This document shows, piece after piece, positions 15,402-21,910 of a stretch of DNA of 23,667 nt. The position numbers were made by a program, and so were the translations under genes. The notes under the pieces were generated by a model that worked only from the letters and a program-made list of their open reading frames with translations, was not told where the DNA came from and did no database searches. Origin of the DNA: a virus; IMG/VR virus record IMGVR_UViG_3300026097_000107, positions 1-23,667 of that record; one strand, written 5' to 3'. Position 1 is the stretch's first letter, and every line of letters begins with the position of its first letter.

Positions 15402-15911
15402 ATGATATACGATAAGACCGTTAACTTTGATACCAGTAGTACTTTAAATCAAAACCCTTCTTTTGCTCTACCACATAGCTTTAGGTTAGTAATTGATGGT
15501 CAACGATACAAGAATGCTATTTTTTCTGTTCAACGCGCGCAAATTCCAGATCTTACTGCCGAGGCAGCACCGTTGAATTTACCGCAACGCAACATTGCGT
15601 TTGCACCAGATAAACTTAACTATGCAGATCTTAGTTTATCTTTTTTAATTGATGAAGACTTTACAAATTATATTGAAATACATGATTGGATGTATGGCGC
15701 AGTTACTGAACCAGATTCAAACACTGAAAATAAATACAAGGATATTTCTTTACTCGTAATGAGTTCGCATAACAATGTTGTGCGCGAGTTTAAATTTGTT
15801 AAAGCCTTTCCAATTAACCTATCTGCCGTTGCATTTGATGCAACCGTTACTGATGCAGAATATTTAACTGCAGATGTAGTATTCCATTACTCATATTTTA
15901 AAATTTCCTAA
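15402..15911 (+). CDS. Tail-tube-fold protein, probable gp3-type tail completion protein
   Basis: This 169-residue protein is related to the tail-tube family. Segments such as PHSFRLVIDGQRYKN, LSLSFLIDEDFTNYIEIHDWM and the C-terminal SAVAFDATVTDAEYLTADVV followed by FHYSYFKI match the pattern of gp19-fold tail proteins. T4 gp3, which terminates the tube, is about 176 residues, and marine T4-like phages carry a gene annotated gp3 between 23 and uvsY, as here. Size and synteny therefore favour gp3, with a gp19 paralogue or a tube-initiator protein as alternatives. It has its own late promoter, as expected of a structural gene, and is followed by a separate promoter-like region for uvsY. Confidence 0.7.
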   Translation: MIYDKTVNFDTSSTLNQNPSFALPHSFRLVIDGQRYKNAIFSVQRAQIPDLTAEAAPLNLPQRNIAFAPDKLNYADLSLSFLIDEDFTNYIEIHDWMYGAVTEPDSNTENKYKDISLLVMSSHNNVVREFKFVKAFPINLSAVAFDATVTDAEYLTADVVFHYSYFKIS

Positions 15912-15915
15912 TTTG

Positions 15916-15929
15916 TGTTATAATAAATA
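15916..15929 (+). promoter_or_regulatory. Probable uvsY promoter (extended -10 TGTTATAAT, overlapping AATAAATA)
   Basis: TGTTATAAT (15916-15924) is an extended -10 element of the sigma70 type; the -35 region (TTTTAA, 15896-15901) is poor, which extended -10 promoters tolerate. AATAAATA (15922-15929) overlaps it and is one mismatch from the late octamer, so the site could serve both early and late polymerase. The uvsY ATG is at 15956, with AAAGGA before it. Confidence 0.5.
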
Positions 15930-15955
15930 ATTTAGTAAAGTGAAAAGGATATAGA

Positions 15956-16402
15956 ATGTTAAAGCTTGAAGATATACTTGAAATGTGGAAAAAAGATTCT
16001 CCTATTGATGAAATGAACCTTGACAGCTCATCAATCAATTCTGCAAAGCTTCACTCTAAATATTTAGAATTATTGTCCATTACAAAGCTTCAATGTAAAA
16101 AGAAGGAAATGGATTTTAAAGTGTTGCTCAAAAACAAATACCTTTGGTATAATGGTAAGTTATCAAAACAAGAAATGGATGACTTGGGTTGGGAATACGA
16201 TCCACTCAATGGGTTAAAAATACTCAAAGGTGAAATGGATCACTTCTACGATTCAGATAAAGACATTCAAGCAGCTCAAGGCCAAATCGAGTATTTAAAA
16301 ACGCTTATAGATACTTTAACAGAAATATTAGAAAATATCAAGTGGCGTCATCAAAATATTAAAAATACAATTGAATGGCGTAAGTTTACAAGTGGGATGT
16401 AA
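15956..16402 (+). CDS. uvsY: Recombination mediator UvsY
   Basis: UvsY loads the UvsX recombinase onto gp32-covered single-stranded DNA during phage recombination and recombination-dependent replication. The 148-residue protein (T4 about 137) begins LKLEDILEMWKKDSPID and keeps the helical, basic middle region (KNKYLWYNGKLSKQEMDDLG) and the C-terminal helix ending in IKNTIEWRKFTSG typical of UvsY. The stop shares one base with the uvsW ATG (TAATG). It is adjacent to uvsW as in T4 and cyanophages. Neither uvsX nor gene 32 lies in the window. Confidence 0.93.
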   Translation: MLKLEDILEMWKKDSPIDEMNLDSSSINSAKLHSKYLELLSITKLQCKKKEMDFKVLLKNKYLWYNGKLSKQEMDDLGWEYDPLNGLKILKGEMDHFYDSDKDIQAAQGQIEYLKTLIDTLTEILENIKWRHQNIKNTIEWRKFTSGM

Positions 16403-17904
16403 TGGATATAATCAAGGTACGTAAAAAGAATCATGTATATTTGACCGTAGAGTCTTCTCCTTCAGTAATGAATGAGCTTACAGATTTTTTTACGTTTTAT
16501 ATTCCTGGTTACAAGTTTATGCCCGCTTATAAGAATAAGTTTTGGGATGGAAAAATAAGATTGTACGACTCACGTACTCGTGAGTTATATACGGGATTAT
16601 ATAAATACCTTGAAGAATTTGCTAATGCAGAAGGCCGTAACTATAAAATAGAACTTGAGTTCGATAATTTTTATGGTGTACCATTAATGAGTCATCAAGT
16701 TGATTTAGGATTCATTAACGATACAGTACTTACCTCAAAAGGAAAACCAATTGAACCTAGGGATTATCAGCTTGAGGCCGTAGAGCATGCATTAGAAAAA
16801 CGACAAGCAATGTTAATATCACCGACTGCCTCAGGTAAGTCAATGATTATATATCTGCTACTTAGATATTTTTTAAATAATAATAAAAAGAAAGCTTTGA
16901 TTATTGTACCTACAACCTCGCTGGTACAACAAATGTATACTGACTTTAAGGACTATTCAGAGTTTGATGATGGATTTGATGCTGACTCGCTGTGTCATAT
17001 GATTTATGCTGGTAAAGAAAAAATAGACATAAAAAAACGTGTTATTGTATCAACGTGGCAATCAATATACAAAATGCCTGCTTCTTGGTTTGAACAATTT
17101 GGTGCTGTATTTGGAGACGAGGCTCATAACTTCAAGGCAAAATCCCTTACTGCAATACTTACAAAACTTCGTGATGCTGAATACCGGTTTGGCACAACAG
17201 GTACGTTAGATGGTACGCAAACTCATAAATTAGTACTTGAAGGATTGTTCGGTCCTTGTTATTATGTAACAACCACAAAGGATTTGATGGAGTCTGGAGC
17301 TCTTGCCAAATTAAAAATCAATATGCTGCTCTTGAAGTATTCTGAGGAAATTTGTCAGCAAGTCAAAAAGGCAAAATATCAGGATGAAATTGATTTTATT
17401 GTAAGGCATGAACCTAGGAACAATTTTATACGCAATCTTGCTCTTGATCAGGATGGTAATACATTAGTATTATTTCAATTTGTTGAAAAGCATGGAAAGG
17501 TACTTTACGATTTGATTAAAAATAGTGCGCACGAGCGACGTAAGGTATTTTTCGTATCAGGCTCAACGGATGTTGATGATCGTGAAAAAATTAGGTCAAT
17601 TGTTGAAACTGAAAAAAATGCAATTATTGTTGCATCTTTAGGTACATTTTCCACTGGTATAAATATTAGGAATATACATAATATTATATTTGCTTCTCCT
17701 TCAAAATCTCAAATACGAGTACTGCAGTCTATTGGTCGGGGGTTAAGGAAATCAGACAATGGAAAGGATACTGTACTATATGACTTAGCTGATGATCTTC
17801 ACCATAAGACTCATAAGAATTATACATTGCAACATTCTGCAGAACGTATAAAAATTTATACTCGTGAAAAATTTGAATACAAAATATATGAGGTACCATT
17901 ATGA
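16402..17904 (+). CDS. uvsW: UvsW helicase (RNA-DNA / branch-migrating)
   Basis: UvsW is an SF2 helicase that unwinds R-loops and branched DNA, helping switch replication from origin-dependent to recombination-dependent mode. In 500 residues: N-terminal DNA-binding domain (1-100), the Q-like motif RDYQLEAV (120-127), Walker A PTASGKS (141-147), DEAH box D239-H242, TGT motif shortly after, and motif VI QSIGRGLRK with R446 and R449. All key residues are intact. Length matches T4 UvsW (about 500). It overlaps uvsY by one base and the next ORF by ATGA, so the three genes form one translationally coupled unit. Confidence 0.95.
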   Translation: MDIIKVRKKNHVYLTVESSPSVMNELTDFFTFYIPGYKFMPAYKNKFWDGKIRLYDSRTRELYTGLYKYLEEFANAEGRNYKIELEFDNFYGVPLMSHQVDLGFINDTVLTSKGKPIEPRDYQLEAVEHALEKRQAMLISPTASGKSMIIYLLLRYFLNNNKKKALIIVPTTSLVQQMYTDFKDYSEFDDGFDADSLCHMIYAGKEKIDIKKRVIVSTWQSIYKMPASWFEQFGAVFGDEAHNFKAKSLTAILTKLRDAEYRFGTTGTLDGTQTHKLVLEGLFGPCYYVTTTKDLMESGALAKLKINMLLLKYSEEICQQVKKAKYQDEIDFIVRHEPRNNFIRNLALDQDGNTLVLFQFVEKHGKVLYDLIKNSAHERRKVFFVSGSTDVDDREKIRSIVETEKNAIIVASLGTFSTGINIRNIHNIIFASPSKSQIRVLQSIGRGLRKSDNGKDTVLYDLADDLHHKTHKNYTLQHSAERIKIYTREKFEYKIYEVPL

Positions 17905-18293
17905 AAGAATTATCAAATGTTGACATAAGGCACTTCAAACTATCCTCTGGAGATGATGTAATATCAATGGTTTCAGACGATCAAAATGATGTGGTTGTAT
18001 TGTCTCAACCACTGCAGGTACACTCTGTAATAAATAATGATACTCAGGCATATTACTTTACTGATTGGCAACCTTTATCAAAGATAAATATTTGTGCAGT
18101 ATCAAAATTACATATTATATCTTTTGTTGAGTGTGCTAACGACGTAAAGGAAAAATACATTCGCATGTGTCTTGAAACAAATGATACCTCCGATATTAGA
18201 TCGTATATTGATAATGATATTGATGAAATGGACGTTGAACTTGACGAATACCTGTCTGAGCCACCAGACGATGGTAATCCAACAATACATTAG
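17901..18293 (+). CDS. Small protein of unknown function, possible Sm-like fold (130 aa)
   Basis: I cannot assign a function. The pattern FKLSSGDDVISMVSDDQNDV followed by VVLSQPLQVH and a later YYFTDWQPLS resembles small phage proteins (LxxGDxVIxxV ... VVLxxPLxV) whose predicted fold is Sm/Lsm-like; that resemblance is my inference. The C-terminal 35 residues are strongly acidic and may be disordered. A gene in this slot, between uvsW and 55, is usual in marine T4-like phages. It overlaps the uvsW stop by four bases (ATGA) and is followed by a terminator, so it closes the uvsY-uvsW transcript. An RNA-binding role would fit an Sm-like fold, but no evidence here shows it. Confidence 0.75.
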   Translation: MKELSNVDIRHFKLSSGDDVISMVSDDQNDVVVLSQPLQVHSVINNDTQAYYFTDWQPLSKINICAVSKLHIISFVECANDVKEKYIRMCLETNDTSDIRSYIDNDIDEMDVELDEYLSEPPDDGNPTIH

Positions 18294-18346
18294 ACTGGTA
18301 TATACCCCCGCCCAAACCATAGATTTATTATATACTAAAAACACTT

Positions 18347-18367
18347 AGTTGTCAACAACTTTTTTTT
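18347..18367 (+). terminator. Intrinsic terminator after the uvsY-uvsW unit
   Basis: AGTTG (18347-18351) pairs with CAACT (18356-18360) across a TCAA loop, directly followed by seven T residues (18361-18367). The stem is only 5 bp, but the T-run and the location 54 bp after the last stop and just before a new promoter make termination likely. Confidence 0.65.
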
Positions 18368-18370
18368 CTA

Positions 18371-18399
18371 TTTACATTTTCCTCATTTTGGTTTATAAT
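18371..18399 (+). promoter_or_regulatory. Sigma70-type early promoter for gp55-gp47-gp46
   Basis: TTTACA (18371-18376) and TATAAT (18394-18399) are separated by exactly 17 bp, five of six and six of six matches to the sigma70 consensus. Start would be near 18406 and the gp55 ATG is at 18426. The same hexamers and spacing recur at 21857-21885, with a similar TATATAA downstream of the -10. Confidence 0.88.
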
Positions 18400-18425
18400 G
18401 GTTATATAATTAATAAGGTGTAAAA

Positions 18426-18998
18426 ATGATTGATGCAAAAAAGAAACCACATTACGTTAACAACAAAGAATTTTCACTTGCTGTTGTTGAATACGTTAAA
18501 AAAGTAAATGAAGCAAAGGAAAACGGAACTCCAATTCCTATTGTACCTGACTATGTCGCTCAATGCTTTTTGAAAATTGCAGAAGGCCTATCTCACAAAT
18601 CAAACTTTATTCGATATACCTATCGTGAAGAAATGGTTATGGATGGTGTGGAAAACTGTCTCAAAGCTATTTTGAATTATAATATTGATGCTGCAACGAG
18701 AACGGGTAACCCCAACGCATTTTCTTATTTTACTCAAATTTGTTATTTTGCTTTTTTGCGCCGTCTTGCAAAAGAAAAAAAGCAACAAGATATTAAATTT
18801 AAATTTATAGAAACCGCATCAATTGAAAACTTTATTCAGTTTGATGGTTTGGATGACTTTAACCAAAACATTGCTCAACCATTTGTTGAACAGCTTAAAG
18901 ATAGAATTGATAAGGTTAAAACAACAGATACTCAAATTAAAGAATTTGCAGCAGAGCAAAAAAAGAAAGGTATTGAATTTTTTATGGGTAGTGACTAA
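18426..18998 (+). CDS. 55: Late-promoter sigma factor gp55
   Basis: gp55 is a reduced sigma factor that directs host RNA polymerase to TATAAATA late promoters. The 190-residue protein (T4 about 185) has the conserved core YTYREEMVMDGVENCLKAI (sigma region 2-like, core-binding), then NPNAFSYFTQICYFAFLRRL, where the late -10 is recognised. The extreme C-terminus ends GIEFFMGSD; in T4 gp55 the C-terminus contacts the sliding clamp, and this short hydrophobic patch may do so here (inference). It has its own near-consensus early promoter. Neither gp33 nor gp45 lies in the window. The gp47 ATG follows the stop by 1 bp. Confidence 0.94.
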   Translation: MIDAKKKPHYVNNKEFSLAVVEYVKKVNEAKENGTPIPIVPDYVAQCFLKIAEGLSHKSNFIRYTYREEMVMDGVENCLKAILNYNIDAATRTGNPNAFSYFTQICYFAFLRRLAKEKKQQDIKFKFIETASIENFIQFDGLDDFNQNIAQPFVEQLKDRIDKVKTTDTQIKEFAAEQKKKGIEFFMGSD

Positions 18999-18999
18999 T

Positions 19000-20064
19000 A
19001 TGAAAATTGCTGTAATTTCTGATACGCACTGTGGCATACGCAATTCGTCTGACATTTTTATTGAATACCAAGAGCGGTTTTATAATGAAGTATTTTTTCC
19101 ATATCTGTTAAAAAACGATATCAAAACAATACTTCATTTGGGTGATTACTACGATCATCGTAAATATATTAACTTTAAGGCATTGAACTCTAATCGTAAG
19201 GCATTTCTGAATCGTTTAGTCGATGAAGGAATGCATATGGATATTATTCCTGGCAATCACGATGTGTATTTTAAATCTACAAATGAACTTTGCTCTCTCA
19301 AAGAGCTCATGGGTTATTATACTAATAATGTCAACATTGTAATGAAACCACGAGTCATGGACTACGACGGTCTTCGCATGGCATTGATTCCATGGATTAA
19401 CAATGAAAATTATCATGATACAATGAAGTTTATTTCTAAATGTGATGCTGACTGGGTCGGCGCGCATCTTGAACTAAGTGGTTTTGAACACATGAAAGGC
19501 ATTATTTCAACAGGTGGTATGGAAGCAGATGTGTTTAGCAGGTTTGAAACAGTTCTTACAGGACACTTTCATACTAAATCAACAAAAGGCAATGTACACT
19601 ACCTAGGTTCTCAAATGGAATTTACATGGGCTGATGCTCATGATACAAAACATTTCCACGTGATTGATACTAAGACTCGTGAATTAACTGCAGTAGCAAA
19701 CCCTCTTACATTATTTGAAAAAATCCTTTACGACGACACAAAAATGGATTATAATATAGAATACGATGTGTCAAAGCTAAAGGACAAATTTGTTAAGTTA
19801 GTTGTTGTCAATAAATCAGATCCTTACCTATTTGATTCGTTTGTTGACAAAATTCAAAATACTGAAGTTCATGAACTCAAAATTGCTGAAACCTTTAATG
19901 AGTTTATGGGTGAAAACATTGATGATGAAAATATTTCTGTTGAAGATACAACTCAACTTCTTGACTCGTATGTAGATGCAGTTGACACTGAACTTGATAA
20001 AGAGCGCATGAAAGGCTTTATGCGTTCAATATATGTTGAAGCTTGTAATGAGGAAATTGTATAA
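19000..20064 (+). CDS. 47: Recombination endonuclease subunit gp47 (Mre11-like)
   Basis: gp47 is the nuclease subunit of the gp46/gp47 complex, which resects DNA ends to start recombination. Counted from ATG 19000 (354 aa; T4 about 339), the metallophosphatase motifs are complete: D8-x-H10, GDYYDH with G48, D49 and D52, GNHD 85-88, and GHFH with H189 and H191. The open frame extends upstream to 18823, but that part lies inside gp55 and lacks homology, and MKIAVISDTHCG is the natural start of this family. The start is 1 bp after the gp55 stop. Its stop shares one base with the gp46 ATG, coupling the two subunits. Confidence 0.95.
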   Translation: MKIAVISDTHCGIRNSSDIFIEYQERFYNEVFFPYLLKNDIKTILHLGDYYDHRKYINFKALNSNRKAFLNRLVDEGMHMDIIPGNHDVYFKSTNELCSLKELMGYYTNNVNIVMKPRVMDYDGLRMALIPWINNENYHDTMKFISKCDADWVGAHLELSGFEHMKGIISTGGMEADVFSRFETVLTGHFHTKSTKGNVHYLGSQMEFTWADAHDTKHFHVIDTKTRELTAVANPLTLFEKILYDDTKMDYNIEYDVSKLKDKFVKLVVVNKSDPYLFDSFVDKIQNTEVHELKIAETFNEFMGENIDDENISVEDTTQLLDSYVDAVDTELDKERMKGFMRSIYVEACNEEIV

Positions 20065-21791
20065 TGCTCCACTTTAAATCTGTTAGATGGCGCAATTTTT
20101 TATCGACTGGAAATGAATTTACTGAAGTTTTACTTGACCGCTCTCCGACTACATTGATTGTTGGATCAAACGGCGCAGGTAAGTCTACTTTGCTTGATGC
20201 GCTGTCATTTGGTTTATTTGGTAAAGCTCACCGTGACATAAACAAAATGCAATTGGTTAACTCAATCAATGGGAAAGGTACAATTGTTGAGGTTGAGTTC
20301 AAGGCAGGAGCACACGAGTTTAAGATAGTGCGTGGTATCAAACCAACAAAGTTTGAAATATACCAAAACGGTAACATGATTAATCAATCAGCTGCCGCTA
20401 AGGACTATCAAAAGTTCCTTGAGCAAAACGTACTAAAGCTCAATCATAAGTCTTTTCATCAAATCGTAGTGCTTGGTTCATCATCCTTTATTCCTTTTAT
20501 GCAACTTCCAGCTCATGCTAGAAGGGCAGTGATTGAGGATCTTTTGGATATTCAAATCTTTAGTAAAATGAATACTATTATTAAAGAAAAAATGTCAAAG
20601 CTTAAGGAAGAAATTACGGCTGCAACTCATGCTATTGAATTAGTAAAAGAAAAAATCACCATGCAAGTCAAATACATCAAAGATATAACAGAAATCAATG
20701 ATGCACACCTCCGCGATAAAAAAGAAAAGATTGTTGAAATACAAAAAGAAATTACATCAATTCAAAAAAACAATTCAGATCTTACTGTATCAATTGACAG
20801 TAATCAAAAAGGACTTCAAGAAAATATTGACAAGACTCGAAAAGAGCATCAGTCAGTACTCAAATATGAAGCACAATTTAAACATCAAATAACAGGTGTA
20901 GTAAAAGATGCAAAGTTTTATGAAGAACATCAGAATTGTCCGACTTGTACTCAAGTCATTTCTAATGCGATTAGAAAAGCAAAACTTGAAGAAGCTCAGG
21001 AAAAGGCTCGTGAACTGCAAAACGGAATGGAGTTAGCTGCAAATAAATCAAATACTCTTGATGCTCAACTTAAACTCCTTAATGACACAAACGAAAAGGT
21101 GCAAGAATGGAACAATGAAATTTACGCAAACAATAAAGCAATTGCTCGCTTACAAGATCAAATTGTACAAATTGAAGGTGAAATTGCAAACCTATCTAGT
21201 AAGTCAGGTGACTTGTCAAAAGCAAATGAAGAACATCGCAATTTGATTGATGAGCGTGATAGTTTAAATGAGCGTAAGTTAAAACTACTCGAAGATCGTA
21301 CATATTCTGAAGCTGCATATGAAATGCTCAAGGACACTGGCATTAAAACTAAAATTATCAAAGAATACCTGCCAGTCATGAACACGTTGATTAACAAGTA
21401 TCTCAATGTTTTAGACTTTTTTGTATCATTTCATCTTGATGAAAACTTCAATGAAACAATCAAGTCTCGCCACCGCGATGATTTTAATTATACGTCGTTT
21501 TCAGAAGGCGAAAAACAAAGGGTTGATTTAGCACTATTGTTTGCATGGCGACAAATTGCTCGTATGAAAAACTCTGCATCAACAAACTTGCTTATTCTTG
21601 ATGAAACTTTTGATAGCTCACTCGATCAAGACGGTGTTGACAATCTTATGAAAATCCTACACACTCTTCGTGATGATGCAAACGTATTCGTAATAAGTCA
21701 TAAAGGGGATATACTTGACGGAAAGTTTAGATCAAAAATCGAATTTACTAAGGATCGCAACTTTTCAAAGATGGTCAAGGCACAAAATTAA
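20064..21791 (+). CDS. 46: Recombination endonuclease subunit gp46 (Rad50-like)
   Basis: gp46 is the SMC/Rad50-type ATPase partner of gp47. In 575 residues (T4 about 560): Walker A GSNGAGKST (34-42), a long antiparallel coiled coil interrupted by the zinc hook C292-P-T-C295, ABC signature FSEGEKQ (S480, G482), and Walker B LLILDE with D513 and E514 followed by the D-loop SSLD. All ATPase and hook residues are present. It is translationally coupled to gp47 by a one-base overlap. In many T4-like phages the clamp gene 45 follows; here a palindromic region and a VWA gene follow instead. Confidence 0.95.
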   Translation: MLHFKSVRWRNFLSTGNEFTEVLLDRSPTTLIVGSNGAGKSTLLDALSFGLFGKAHRDINKMQLVNSINGKGTIVEVEFKAGAHEFKIVRGIKPTKFEIYQNGNMINQSAAAKDYQKFLEQNVLKLNHKSFHQIVVLGSSSFIPFMQLPAHARRAVIEDLLDIQIFSKMNTIIKEKMSKLKEEITAATHAIELVKEKITMQVKYIKDITEINDAHLRDKKEKIVEIQKEITSIQKNNSDLTVSIDSNQKGLQENIDKTRKEHQSVLKYEAQFKHQITGVVKDAKFYEEHQNCPTCTQVISNAIRKAKLEEAQEKARELQNGMELAANKSNTLDAQLKLLNDTNEKVQEWNNEIYANNKAIARLQDQIVQIEGEIANLSSKSGDLSKANEEHRNLIDERDSLNERKLKLLEDRTYSEAAYEMLKDTGIKTKIIKEYLPVMNTLINKYLNVLDFFVSFHLDENFNETIKSRHRDDFNYTSFSEGEKQRVDLALLFAWRQIARMKNSASTNLLILDETFDSSLDQDGVDNLMKILHTLRDDANVFVISHKGDILDGKFRSKIEFTKDRNFSKMVKAQN

Positions 21792-21811
21792 CTGTTGCAA
21801 ATTTGCAACAG
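21792..21811 (+). repeat. 20-bp perfect palindrome after gp46 (site 1)
   Basis: A perfect inverted repeat with no spacer begins on the base after the gp46 stop codon. Its 16-bp core is GTTGCAAATTTGCAAC. No T-run follows, so it is not a standard terminator. The same core recurs 30 bp downstream. Confidence 0.9.
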
Positions 21812-21818
21812 ATAAATA
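21811..21818 (+). promoter_or_regulatory. Late-promoter-like GATAAATA between the palindromes
   Basis: GATAAATA, one mismatch from the late octamer, fills the gap between the two palindromes. A start near 21825 would fall inside the second palindrome. It could give the VWA gene late expression in addition to the sigma70 promoter downstream, but it may be chance in AT-rich DNA. Confidence 0.4.
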
Positions 21819-21844
21819 TAATTGTTGCAAATTTGCAACAATTA
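21819..21844 (+). repeat. 26-bp perfect palindrome (site 2)
   Basis: A perfect, spacer-free inverted repeat with the same core GTTGCAAATTTGCAAC (21824-21839). Its centre is exactly 30 bp from that of site 1. It ends 12 bp before the -35 element of the VWA-gene promoter, so its centre is near -60 relative to the expected start. Likely a binding site for a dimeric regulator. Confidence 0.9.
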
Positions 21845-21856
21845 GGAAAAAAATCC

Positions 21857-21885
21857 TTTACAAGACTCTAGATCCAGTATATAAT
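21857..21885 (+). promoter_or_regulatory. Sigma70-type early promoter for the VWA gene
   Basis: TTTACA (21857-21862) and TATAAT (21880-21885) with a 17-bp spacer, the same arrangement as the gp55 promoter. Both are followed by a TATATAA three bases after the -10. The start is expected near 21892; the gene's ATG is at 21911, after a GGAGG ribosome site (21899-21903). Confidence 0.87.
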
Positions 21886-21910
21886 TGCTATATAACCTGG
21901 AGGAATACGT

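Noticed and set aside
18083-18090. GATAAATA as a late promoter for gp55
   Set aside because: It lies within the coding sequence of the 130-residue gene, over 330 bp from gp55, with a terminator in between; probably chance.
18300-18345. Further promoter in the uvsW-55 gap (TATATACT-like motifs)
   Set aside because: The motifs lie before the terminator and have no matching -35 element at the right spacing.
18823-18999. Upstream extension of the gp47 reading frame
   Set aside because: It lies wholly inside gp55 in another frame, lacks family similarity, and the conserved gp47 start MKIAVISDTH begins at 19000.
21792-21844. Palindromes as a two-repeat CRISPR array or tRNA-like element
   Set aside because: There are only two copies, the gap holds just 7-8 bases, and each unit is a self-complementary palindrome; no tRNA arms are visible.
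21792-21844. Palindromes as intrinsic terminators
   Set aside because: Neither is followed by a T-run, and the stems are AT-rich with no spacer for a loop. A weaker role in RNA end stabilisation cannot be excluded.
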